The notes under the pieces were generated by a model. The model was not told the DNA's origin. It searched no databases and saw only the letters and a list, made by a program, of their open reading frames with translations. From Massilia sp. WG5 (GTDB taxonomy: Bacteria; Pseudomonadota; Gammaproteobacteria; Burkholderiales; Burkholderiaceae_D): DNA of 64,000 bases. Within the stretch, counting starts at the first letter, position 1; every line of letters begins with the position of its first letter. Shown in pieces: positions 9,125 to 16,846 of the stretch. The position numbers were made by a program, and so were the translations under genes. The DNA is taken from contig NZ_CP012640.2 of the NCBI RefSeq assembly GCF_001412595.2, positions 2,046,001 to 2,110,000 on the forward strand, read 5' to 3'.

Positions 9125-11104
9125 TTACCAGGCCGGAGCGGAAATCGTCACCGACTGGCTAGCACTAAGTTTTATGTTGGAAATTTTTTGGCCACCGTAA
9201 GACTCGGCGTTATTTCCATAACTGATGCCGGTGACCGGAATCGTCGCCGCGTTCACCGTTTGCAGGGTGATCTTGTTCGGCGATCCCAACACCAGGGTTG
9301 CCTTCGCGCCCGATGCGTTATAAGCCATCCTCGCCGCCATGATATTTCCGGTATCGATCTGGCTGGGATTGACGATCGGAAGCGTGAAGATCTGCTCGTA
9401 TTTCGCCAGCGTGGCCTCGATCAAATCTCCGAGCAACGAGTTCTTGCCGTTATAGGCGCGCAGATTCGGCTGGTGGAACATCAGCGAATCGACATCGTAC
9501 TTCAGCAGATAGCTCAACATCATCGTGGATTCCTTGTCGAGTACCTCGCTATAAGACAATGCATGGTCCCAATACGGGAACAGCCCGCCCGGTGCATAGA
9601 AGTGATTGTATTCCGATACCCACTCCTCGGGCGTTGACACGTTGTAGTAGAGGTTCGTGGGGTGGCGCGGCAGGATCAGGATGCTGGGCTGATACTTGCT
9701 GACATAGCCGGTATTCGGCGTCGGGTTATCCCAGCCGGGCTGCGAGGTATCGGACAATATGTAACGAATGTTCAAATCGGCAGCAGCCTGCAGGAAGTTC
9801 GGGTTTCCAAGCCCGGAAATATCCGGCTGAATCATGGTTTTCCTGGAATACACTCCCAATCCCAGGTTGTTTGCCATGTTGTTATTCTTGTTGATTTCCT
9901 TGTAGGCGCCGTTATAGGTGATCGCATCCAGGTTCGCGTGGGTATAGGTATGGTTGATCCACCGGAAATTCGACTGCAAGGATTTGATGGCGGGGGTCAG
10001 CGTATCGTTGCTGTACACCCCCGTCGCGCCCACGCCGTTGAACGGCATCTCCAGGATCAAGCTTGCAGCGGTAGGATACTTTGTACGCACACCCGTTTGC
10101 CATGCCGCCAGGCTTGCCAGGTCGGAGCCGCTCATGCGGAAAGTCGGGCCGAACTCGTTATTCCGGACCGGGTCCCACATGTCGTCATCGAGCAGCACGT
10201 CATCCGGCTGGGCGTTCATGTACACCTTCCGTGCGCCGAGGAATACGCCTTTGCTCACCCAATTCACGATGCCATAGCCGAGCGCCATCGTATGGACCAG
10301 GTAAGGATTGCCGTCGGCCGTGATCGTCAGGTTGGCGCGCCCGTCGGTGTAATTGAAGATGGAGGCGATCGCAAAGCCGTCCACGGTCTTCAGCAGCGGC
10401 ACGGGATTCGTCGACGAAGCTGGTGTCGCCAGATAGGTCCAGGCGTTCGTTATCTTGATCGGATTGGCTGCATTCAGGTAGTTGAATACCGATTTGCCGG
10501 CAGTCGTGACGCTCGCATACACGGGCGAACTTGTCGTATCGACCCCGCTGTAGATATTCAGTCCGTAATTGTCGGGGGCGCCGGCCGGATAGGTATACAA
10601 GGTTACTTGGCGCACCTTGAATGCCGCCTCGTAATTCCACAGGGCCTGCCATTGGTCCGCGCTGAATGCGCTCACATAATCGCCGCTCGAGGTGTCGTAG
10701 CCAAGATTCCCGGTCGTCAGGATAATACCCTGGTAGCGCCCCGCCCCCGCGCCATCGGACAGCGTCGCCGCACTGAAGGGCGTCGTCTTCGCGATCAGCA
10801 CGTCATAGGGTACGCCAATCTGATCGAGTGTCGATTTCATCCCCGCCAGGACGGGTTCCGTGCCGTCCGCGGATATCACCAAGAGTTTCATGGCGATCGA
10901 TTTCGGCGTTTCCGCACTGGCCCGGTCTGGCAACAGCATTGCCAGCGCCAACATGGACACGAACAGGACGCTCCATCCCCCGGATAGGCGGCGCCGCGTC
11001 GGTTTTTCACGGATCAGGCGTGGAATACGGAATGCCCTGGTCAACATCCTCTGCAGTCCGTTTCTAAGCGACATTTCTTGCTGCACTAATAGCTGGTCCA
11101 TCAT
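9125..11104 (-). CDS. Agd3-like (CE18) polysaccharide deacetylase, membrane-anchored
   Basis: 659 residues; ATG with AAGGAG five bases upstream. Residues 1-40 are basic, 43-60 a hydrophobic anchor ending in ASA, so the rest is periplasmic. Residues 68-290 look like the N-terminal module of fungal Agd3. From 290 comes a NodB-like metal-dependent deacetylase: QPDDVLLDDDMW (Asp301, Asp302), NHTYTHANLD (His385, His389), LPRHPTNLYY (Arg480) and FHQPNLR (His544). A beta-sandwich-like tail follows. Agd3 deacetylates galactosaminogalactan. Here it is the last gene of a pel operon whose PelA lacks a deacetylase domain, so it probably does that step. The family call is from motif recall, not a search. 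Confidence 0.8.
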   Translation of the reverse strand: MMDQLLVQQEMSLRNGLQRMLTRAFRIPRLIREKPTRRRLSGGWSVLFVSMLALAMLLPDRASAETPKSIAMKLLVISADGTEPVLAGMKSTLDQIGVPYDVLIAKTTPFSAATLSDGAGAGRYQGIILTTGNLGYDTSSGDYVSAFSADQWQALWNYEAAFKVRQVTLYTYPAGAPDNYGLNIYSGVDTTSSPVYASVTTAGKSVFNYLNAANPIKITNAWTYLATPASSTNPVPLLKTVDGFAIASIFNYTDGRANLTITADGNPYLVHTMALGYGIVNWVSKGVFLGARKVYMNAQPDDVLLDDDMWDPVRNNEFGPTFRMSGSDLASLAAWQTGVRTKYPTAASLILEMPFNGVGATGVYSNDTLTPAIKSLQSNFRWINHTYTHANLDAITYNGAYKEINKNNNMANNLGLGVYSRKTMIQPDISGLGNPNFLQAAADLNIRYILSDTSQPGWDNPTPNTGYVSKYQPSILILPRHPTNLYYNVSTPEEWVSEYNHFYAPGGLFPYWDHALSYSEVLDKESTMMLSYLLKYDVDSLMFHQPNLRAYNGKNSLLGDLIEATLAKYEQIFTLPIVNPSQIDTGNIMAARMAYNASGAKATLVLGSPNKITLQTVNAATIPVTGISYGNNAESYGGQKISNIKLSASQSVTISAPAW

Positions 11105-11155
11105 CTGTACTCCTTGGCGGCGATATATTCAATGCATACAGTCGGTCGTTACCCG

Positions 11156-11428
11156 TCATTTCTGCTTTAATTGCTTCACAGCGCGCTGCGGTTTGGTGGA
11201 CGGCAGCGGGTGGGCCACTTTCGCCCTTACAGGCTTGTGCTGCCGTCCTTTTGCCGGCATCTCGTCATTTGCGTTTGCAGCGTTTGCAGCGTTCGCAGCG
11301 TTCGCAGCCTGCGCAGTTTCCGTACCGCCATTCGCGGCAATAGCGTAACTGCCGCCAATGCAGAGGGCGGCGCCGATCAGGGCCTGCGCAACAAGCCGAC
11401 GGGGATAGGATTTCATGGACATATTCAC
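11156..11428 (-). CDS. small secreted basic protein of the pel-like operon, unknown
   Basis: 90 residues with a near-perfect AAGGAGG five bases before ATG. Residues 1-32 are a signal peptide (basic start, LVAQALIGAALCIGG, cleavage likely after AIA). Then comes an Ala-Asn repeat (AANAANAANAANAN) and a strongly basic tail (KGRQHKPVRAKV to KQLKQK). It lies 107 bases after pelG and 51 bases before the deacetylase gene, so it is part of the operon. I recognise no family. A positively charged periplasmic peptide could bind acidic polymer, chaperone the deacetylase, or fill part of the missing PelC's place; all are guesses. It lacks a PelC-type lipobox. Confidence 0.75.
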   Translation of the reverse strand: MNMSMKSYPRRLVAQALIGAALCIGGSYAIAANGGTETAQAANAANAANAANANDEMPAKGRQHKPVRAKVAHPLPSTKPQRAVKQLKQK

Positions 11429-11498
11429 CTCCTTGGATGAGCCGACCGGATAGTCGGTAAATCACACGGCCGGCCCGATACCGCCATGTGCGTCTGCT

Positions 11499-11531
11499 GC
11501 CCGTCACCGGTGCATGCACCGGCGACAGGGC
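11499..11531. repeat. strong palindrome directly after pelG
   Basis: CCGGTGCATGCACCGG (11507-11522) is a perfect 16-base palindrome, and pairing extends outwards to GCCC/GGGC at 11499-11531. It begins 5 bases past the pelG stop inside the operon. There is no T tract, so an mRNA-stabilising or processing hairpin that sets different levels of pelG and the downstream genes is more likely than termination. Confidence 0.6.
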
Positions 11532-11535
11532 ATAA

Positions 11536-12915
11536 TCAAAATTTCATTGTTTGCAGCATGAAGGTTTCGTATTCGAGTCGTTCGAAGGTTCTCGACAGGG
11601 AAAACGCGCCGAGAATCGCAGTCAGCAATACCGCTACCGCAAAGCCATAGCCGTAGAATCGGGGGCCTGCGTAGAGGCTCATGAGGGAGAACGCGGTATT
11701 TGCCGCGAAAAACAGGACACATAGCGCCAGGGCGAGCTTGCGGCGGTCGAGATAGAAAAAGACGCTGAGCATCGCCAGCACGACCAACTGCATGCCGACA
11801 GCGATCAGGTCGACGCTGAACAGGGGACGGTAGAGCTGCGACATCCCGAACCAGCGCAGGATATCGCCACCGCACAACAGCACGATCAGCGTCGTTATTA
11901 CCTGTACCTTGGCCATGTCGAGCAGGCTGGAAGTCACCACCTCGACCAGCTTGCGCTTCTCTTCCAGGATCGCCGTGTAGGTACCGCCTTTGGTCACGGT
12001 CTTGTAATAGCGATGGCACTGGTCCGCGACATCGACCTCCATCCGCACAAAAAACACCGCCATGCCGGGGATGATCGAAAGATAGGCGAGGAAGATCGGG
12101 AAATCGTAGATCGGCGAGGCCCGTAGTGGCGCAATGATCTGGACCCCCGTCAGCGTGTCGGCCCAGAAGATGAATTTATCGGACCAGACCCCCAGGTTGT
12201 AGAACAGCCCCGTGATGGCCAAGGTAGGGAAGATCTGTGTTTTCCGCAGGAAGGAAAATGCAATGAACTGCTTTGCCGGAAATTCTTTGACAATCATGTT
12301 CAAGAGGATGAAAAACATGGTCGCCTGCCCGCCGATGAAGCCTGCCAGCAAGCCTTCCAGTCCATAGTCCCGCAGCCACAGGGCCGCGCCGACCGTGATC
12401 GTATAACCGAGTGCGAAGACGAGCACCACCGCACTGGGAGAATGGATCGCGGACGCGAAGATCTGGAGTATCCAGATGCATGACAGCATGCTGAAGCTCG
12501 TCAGCATGCATAGACGGTAGACGAATGAGCCATCGAACCACAGCAGCGCCATGCTGCCGAAAGCCGTGCTGGCCAGCAGCGTGATGCACAGCGCCCCCAT
12601 CAGGTTGGGCAGGACGAGGTCGCTGCGCTTTTCGAAGATGCGGTCGGCCACATAGCGCGTGAACACGATCTGCAAGGGTCCCGTAAGGATCAGCGAGCCT
12701 GCCATGAGGTAGCTGATGGATACCTGGAAGCGCTGCACGTTCAGCGATTGCACCGGATTGGCGGTCGTGAAGAGGCCGATGACCAGGATGGCGATGATCG
12801 AAATCACCCATGGGCCGCTGCCGACCAGGCCGGCATAGGTGTATGTCTGCACCATGCCGGACACCGTATTCTTGCGCATCAGGCGGCGCAGTTCGAGCGA
12901 GATCCCGGCCATCAT
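11536..12915 (-). CDS. pelG: PelG, inner-membrane Pel polysaccharide exporter
   Basis: 459 residues (456 in P. aeruginosa), starting in an ATGA overlap with pelF; a second ATG at 12912 has the better spacing from GGAGG. It has about 12 hydrophobic segments from LVGSGPWVISIIAILVIGLF onward and the PelG start MAGISLELRRLMRKN, where ISLELRRL is typical of the family. PelG is a MATE/polysaccharide-transporter-like protein that, with PelD, PelE and PelF, forms the c-di-GMP-dependent synthase-export complex. A soluble loop KTVTKGGTYTAILEEKRKL lies in the second half, as in other PelG proteins. Upstream genes pelD, pelE and pelF fit this role. Confidence 0.92.
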   Translation of the reverse strand: MMAGISLELRRLMRKNTVSGMVQTYTYAGLVGSGPWVISIIAILVIGLFTTANPVQSLNVQRFQVSISYLMAGSLILTGPLQIVFTRYVADRIFEKRSDLVLPNLMGALCITLLASTAFGSMALLWFDGSFVYRLCMLTSFSMLSCIWILQIFASAIHSPSAVVLVFALGYTITVGAALWLRDYGLEGLLAGFIGGQATMFFILLNMIVKEFPAKQFIAFSFLRKTQIFPTLAITGLFYNLGVWSDKFIFWADTLTGVQIIAPLRASPIYDFPIFLAYLSIIPGMAVFFVRMEVDVADQCHRYYKTVTKGGTYTAILEEKRKLVEVVTSSLLDMAKVQVITTLIVLLCGGDILRWFGMSQLYRPLFSVDLIAVGMQLVVLAMLSVFFYLDRRKLALALCVLFFAANTAFSLMSLYAGPRFYGYGFAVAVLLTAILGAFSLSRTFERLEYETFMLQTMKF

Positions 12916-14420
12916 GCGCCTCCAATCGTGTTGTAGATGTCGCGGTAGGCGTCGATGACGCCCGACTGGCGGTAATAACGCTCCACCCGCTGAATGCCCG
13001 CCCGCTGGGCAGCATGCCAGCGCGCCGGATCGCTCAGCAATTCGTAAGCGGCCACGGCCAGCGCGTCGGGATCGGAGATCGGCACGATGCTCCCGCCGCT
13101 GCCGAGCGCGCGGTCTTCGGCGCCCCTGCCTTCCACCAGGTCGCGGCAGGCGCCGACATCCGTGGTCAGCACCGGCAGGCCGCTGGCATAGCTCTCGCCG
13201 ATGACCAGGGGAAAAGCCTCGCTAATGGACGTCAACACCATCAAGCCAAGCTGGGGCAGGATGTCGTCGATGCGCTGGAACCCGAGGAATTTGATATGCC
13301 GCTCGAGATGAAGCGTGCGCACCAGTTCCCGGCATTCGTCGACATAGGCCGGATCCTCTTCTTCCGGCCCGACCAGCCAGCCTTCGATGTCCGGCAACCT
13401 GGCCGACAGCAGGTGAACCGCACGGATGAAGGTCTTGATATCCTTGATCGGGACAATACGGCCGATCAGTCCCAGCACGTTCGGGATCCGGTCCGGGCGC
13501 TTTTCCCTGAGCGGCGCATAGCGCTCGACGTTGACGCCGTTCGGAATGATGCGGGTCCGGGCCGGATCGGCGCCATCGGCAATCTGGCGCTGGCGGTTCT
13601 GTTCGTAAAGGGAGATGACCGGGTTGGCGGCAGCATAGGCCAGGCGACCGATGCCTTCGAACAGCCGCAGCCATAACTGTTCGTGAAGCTCGAGACCATC
13701 CGCCGGCATCGCGTCGAGCGATCCTTGCCGTTCGCGCAAGAACAGCGACAGCAATTCGATTCGACGTTCCTTGGTATAGATCCCATGCTCGGTCAGGATC
13801 AATGGGCGCCGGGTCAGGCGCTGCAGCATCGCCCCAAGCAAGCCGGCGTAGCCCGTACTGACGGCGTGGACCATCCTCGTCGCCGGGATGGTACGCGCAA
13901 TACCGGCCAGCCGGAGCAAAGGCGCATGCGTATTACGGACTGTCCAGAAATAGGACAGCATGGACGCATCCGGGCAGTTACGCTGATAGTTGCGCAGGAT
14001 CTCCGCCCATGCCGCCTCGCTATGGAAAAACTCCTTTATGCAGGTCGCCGTGGCGCGCCCGCCCTGCAGCACGGCGCCATCGAAGACCTGCTCGTCGAGC
14101 GGCGCGGCCGGGTTGCGGAACCATTCGTGCAGCGCGGCATTGCTCTCGAAATAGGCCGGATTGCCGGCGCATGGCGCCGCCCTGAGCTCTTCCTCCCCCA
14201 TCAGGAAATACCGGTGCAGCGCGACCACGTTCTTCGGTACTTTGTATTGCGGCACTTCTTCGGCCGAGGTCGCAGTGGCGCCAAGGTAAACCAGTGAGAA
14301 ACGGAGTTCGGGAAGGCCGGTGATCAGCTCATGCACCCAGGACGACACGCCCCCGCGGACATAGGGATACGTCCCTTCCAGCAGCAGGGTGACGTCAGCC
14401 TGGACAGTATCAGCATGCAC
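12912..14420 (-). CDS. pelF: PelF, GT4 glycosyltransferase of Pel-type polymer
   Basis: 502 residues (507 in P. aeruginosa). It starts at a GTG that overlaps the end of pelE by 11 bases, with GGAG seven bases ahead. It has two Rossmann halves: the N-terminal LLLEGTYPYVRGGVSSWVHELI, typical of PelF, and a GT4 C-terminal half with LTEHGIYTKER, NGVNVERYAP, GLIGRIVPIKDI and the EX7E motif in SEAFPLVIGESY. PelF is the cytosolic polymerase that uses UDP-activated hexosamine, and in Pseudomonas UDP-GalNAc. No epimerase for UDP-GalNAc is in the window, so the precursor must come from elsewhere. Confidence 0.94.
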   Translation of the reverse strand: MHADTVQADVTLLLEGTYPYVRGGVSSWVHELITGLPELRFSLVYLGATATSAEEVPQYKVPKNVVALHRYFLMGEEELRAAPCAGNPAYFESNAALHEWFRNPAAPLDEQVFDGAVLQGGRATATCIKEFFHSEAAWAEILRNYQRNCPDASMLSYFWTVRNTHAPLLRLAGIARTIPATRMVHAVSTGYAGLLGAMLQRLTRRPLILTEHGIYTKERRIELLSLFLRERQGSLDAMPADGLELHEQLWLRLFEGIGRLAYAAANPVISLYEQNRQRQIADGADPARTRIIPNGVNVERYAPLREKRPDRIPNVLGLIGRIVPIKDIKTFIRAVHLLSARLPDIEGWLVGPEEEDPAYVDECRELVRTLHLERHIKFLGFQRIDDILPQLGLMVLTSISEAFPLVIGESYASGLPVLTTDVGACRDLVEGRGAEDRALGSGGSIVPISDPDALAVAAYELLSDPARWHAAQRAGIQRVERYYRQSGVIDAYRDIYNTIGGA

Positions 14421-15423
14421 GATACCGCTCCTTCCAGTAAGCGGATGCCGAACGAAGCCGCCAGACCTGATCGCTGGATTTGCCCATGTTCAGCAGCGTG
14501 CCGATTTGCCTGAACTGGCCACGATGGAAAGCGATCTCGGCGAGGAAAGGCGCAACCTTGTCGATGGCGACACCGCCCACGGCCGCATGCAGCAGCGCGG
14601 CGCGGGCCGCCTCCAGCTGGCGCGTCTTCAACAGTATCCGTCCCAGCAAAAGCTGCAGGCACGCCTGTCGCGGCTCCATCGCGATACCCGCTTGTGCGTG
14701 TTCCCTGGCTTGTTCGAGCAGGAAAGCGGTCGCCCCGCCGCCGCCGCCGAGCAGCGCCAGCTCCCAGTAATCGTAGGCAAGCGCGCGGTGCGCAGCCAGG
14801 ACCGTTTCCTTCGCCTCGCTATCGACCTGGCGCAAGGATTTTCCGATGCGCTCTTCGATGGCTTTCTCCTTACGTGTCAGCAGCGAGTAGGCCAGCAGCC
14901 GGACGTCATCGTCACGGTCCAGCAGGCCGATGCGCAGCAGCGGCGCCGCGCCTTGGGCGTCCAGGGACAGTGTGGCGATCAGCGCCCGCAGGCGGCTATG
15001 GCGCCCGGGCGCGCAGCGCAGGACGCCCATCAGGCAACGGTCGCCGTTGATCGCCCCTGCACGGCCCGGGCTCGCGCCCGTGTCGAAGCGTTCGCTGACA
15101 TTCGAATGCAGCCATTCGGCCCGACACACGGGAGTTCGCTGCCGCCGAAGCGCCGGCACCAGGGCCAGAACCAGGCCGAGCATGCCGAGCACCGGCGTGG
15201 AAAACGCGACCAGCCACAGGAAAAACCATCCGCAACGCGGCATCGAGCGATAGGCCGCCGGGAACAGGCTCGGCAGCGCACAGGTCGCCAGCAGGCAGGC
15301 CCCCGCATGCAGAGCGATGACGCCAAGCGGCGCCGCCACCGTGGCGCGCATCGCCACCAGCAGGAAAAGACCGAAGACATCCATCGCGAATGCCATCGCC
15401 AATGCGATACAGGAAAAAATCAC
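14410..15423 (-). CDS. pelE: PelE-like inner-membrane TPR protein
   Basis: 337 residues (329 in P. aeruginosa) from a GTG in a GTGA overlap with the pelD stop; GGAGAG lies four bases upstream. Three hydrophobic segments fill residues 1-95, and the remainder is helical and TPR-like, including LLARILLKTRQLEAARA-type repeats (here LLGRILLKTRQLEAARAALL) near residue 265. PelE bridges PelD and PelF at the inner membrane in Pseudomonas. The sequence is poorly conserved in this family, so the call rests on topology, length and its position between pelD and pelF. Confidence 0.85.
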   Translation of the reverse strand: MIFSCIALAMAFAMDVFGLFLLVAMRATVAAPLGVIALHAGACLLATCALPSLFPAAYRSMPRCGWFFLWLVAFSTPVLGMLGLVLALVPALRRQRTPVCRAEWLHSNVSERFDTGASPGRAGAINGDRCLMGVLRCAPGRHSRLRALIATLSLDAQGAAPLLRIGLLDRDDDVRLLAYSLLTRKEKAIEERIGKSLRQVDSEAKETVLAAHRALAYDYWELALLGGGGGATAFLLEQAREHAQAGIAMEPRQACLQLLLGRILLKTRQLEAARAALLHAAVGGVAIDKVAPFLAEIAFHRGQFRQIGTLLNMGKSSDQVWRLRSASAYWKERYRAC

Positions 15424-16799
15424 GACACTCTCTCCTTCAACACCTCGACGAGATAGGGCCGGGCCTGCGGAACCTGCATATCGCAGCCGCGCAAGGTGAT
15501 CGACAAGGCCTCTTCCACGCTTTGCTTGTCCTGCAGTACGGTAAAGGAGGCCTGGATGCCTTCAGTGGCGATCCGGCGGCCGTGCAGTTCCGCCACGTGA
15601 TCCCGAAGACGGTCCAGGTGGGCGTGGACGGCGTCTTCTCCCGGTGTCGGCATCAATATGACGACCACCGGATGGCTATGGCGGTCCCGGCAGTACCACG
15701 GCTGGTCGATGCCTCGAAACACTTCCAGGCACCGGACGAGCAACTGTTCGGATTTGGCAGGCTCGACGATCTTCAGGGTCACGATCGCCAGGCTCATGCC
15801 CTGGAAATTCGCCATGCTCATCCCATGCCTGAGACGGCCCAGGAGCATCCTGCGGTCGCCGACGGTGGCGAACAGGTCGACGTGGCTCGACAGGATTTCG
15901 GCGGCCTGCCGCGCGATGATGTCCATCAGGTCGAAGGTGTGCTGGTGGATGGCGATAAAGGACATATGGGTGATGCTGACCACCCCATGGATATGGCCCA
16001 GGGAATCCACCAGGGGCACCACGGCGATGGCCTGTTCCACGCCGTCGTCGTTGGCGCGGACGCTCACGACCCGGCCGCTGGTCAAGGCTTCGCGCAACAA
16101 GGGATTCGTCGGCAACAGTTCCGCGGCGCCGCCAAAGGTAGCCACGGGCCGCGAGCTGGACAATGTGCGATCCTTGATCTCGTACACCGCGCAGGCATGC
16201 ACATGGCACGACTCGGCAAGGATCTGGAGCAGACAGGTGCCGATGCCGGCCAGGGGCTGTTCGGCATTCCCCCTGGATTTTGCCAGTTGCTCCTTGAGGC
16301 GCTGCAAAGAGGCGCGCAGGCTCGTCCGCGTGGCGCCCAAATGACGCTCCAGTTCGCTATGCGATGCCTGCAGCAGATGCAGCCTGGAGGCGAACTGCGC
16401 CAGGCGGAGCCTGTCCTGGGCGGCCAGCGCCCGCATGTCCCGCAGCTTGCGCCACCAATGGTCGTGGAATTGTCCGACGATGGCTGCGGCCACGAGATAT
16501 ACGGCGGCCTCGAACTTCGGAAAATGCGCGATGGCATGGGGCGGGTAGTAGGAGAGCTGAAAGGACACCAGCGTCAACAGCAGCGCGGCGCTGACGCCGC
16601 CAACGAAACCGTAGCGTATGGCGAACAGGGTCGGCACCAGCACATGCAGCGGAACCAGGGCATCGGCCAATTCCGGACGCAACAAGCCGAGGACTTCCGG
16701 CACGACGACCGCGAGGATCACGATTTCCACACATGCACTGCGGAGCGTCCCTTCCGGCTCCCACCAGGGTGAGGTATTTCCTGCTGTGTTCGACATCAT
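15420..16799 (-). CDS. pelD: PelD, c-di-GMP receptor of the Pel synthase
   Basis: 459 residues from ATG 16799 (or 16796), with AGGGGAG upstream; the longer open frame overlaps pelB and is rejected. Four hydrophobic segments lie in residues 24-112, a coiled-coil region at 120-175, a GAF domain at about 180-310 and a degenerate GGDEF at 315-459. The I-site RxxD is present as Arg362-Gly-Ile-Asp365. Arg397 sits where P. aeruginosa Arg402 would be, at the same -5 offset as Arg362 against Arg367. PelD recruits PelE, PelF and PelG and switches polymer synthesis on when c-di-GMP binds. It lies 47 bases after pelB, where pelC would be expected. Confidence 0.93.
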   Translation of the reverse strand: MMSNTAGNTSPWWEPEGTLRSACVEIVILAVVVPEVLGLLRPELADALVPLHVLVPTLFAIRYGFVGGVSAALLLTLVSFQLSYYPPHAIAHFPKFEAAVYLVAAAIVGQFHDHWWRKLRDMRALAAQDRLRLAQFASRLHLLQASHSELERHLGATRTSLRASLQRLKEQLAKSRGNAEQPLAGIGTCLLQILAESCHVHACAVYEIKDRTLSSSRPVATFGGAAELLPTNPLLREALTSGRVVSVRANDDGVEQAIAVVPLVDSLGHIHGVVSITHMSFIAIHQHTFDLMDIIARQAAEILSSHVDLFATVGDRRMLLGRLRHGMSMANFQGMSLAIVTLKIVEPAKSEQLLVRCLEVFRGIDQPWYCRDRHSHPVVVILMPTPGEDAVHAHLDRLRDHVAELHGRRIATEGIQASFTVLQDKQSVEEALSITLRGCDMQVPQARPYLVEVLKERVS

Positions 16800-16846
16800 C
16801 TTTCGTCTCCCCTTGTGATCATGCCAAATCTGCAAGCATTGATCGT

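Noticed and set aside
9662..10987. A 441-codon plus-strand frame opposite the Agd3-like gene.
   Set aside because: No ribosome binding site or family feature; the minus strand has a strong site, a membrane anchor and catalytic motifs.
11156..11428. The 90-residue operon protein as a PelC homologue.
   Set aside because: PelC is a lipoprotein of about 170 residues with a folded domain. This product has a signal peptidase I type signal, no lipobox and a low-complexity basic body.
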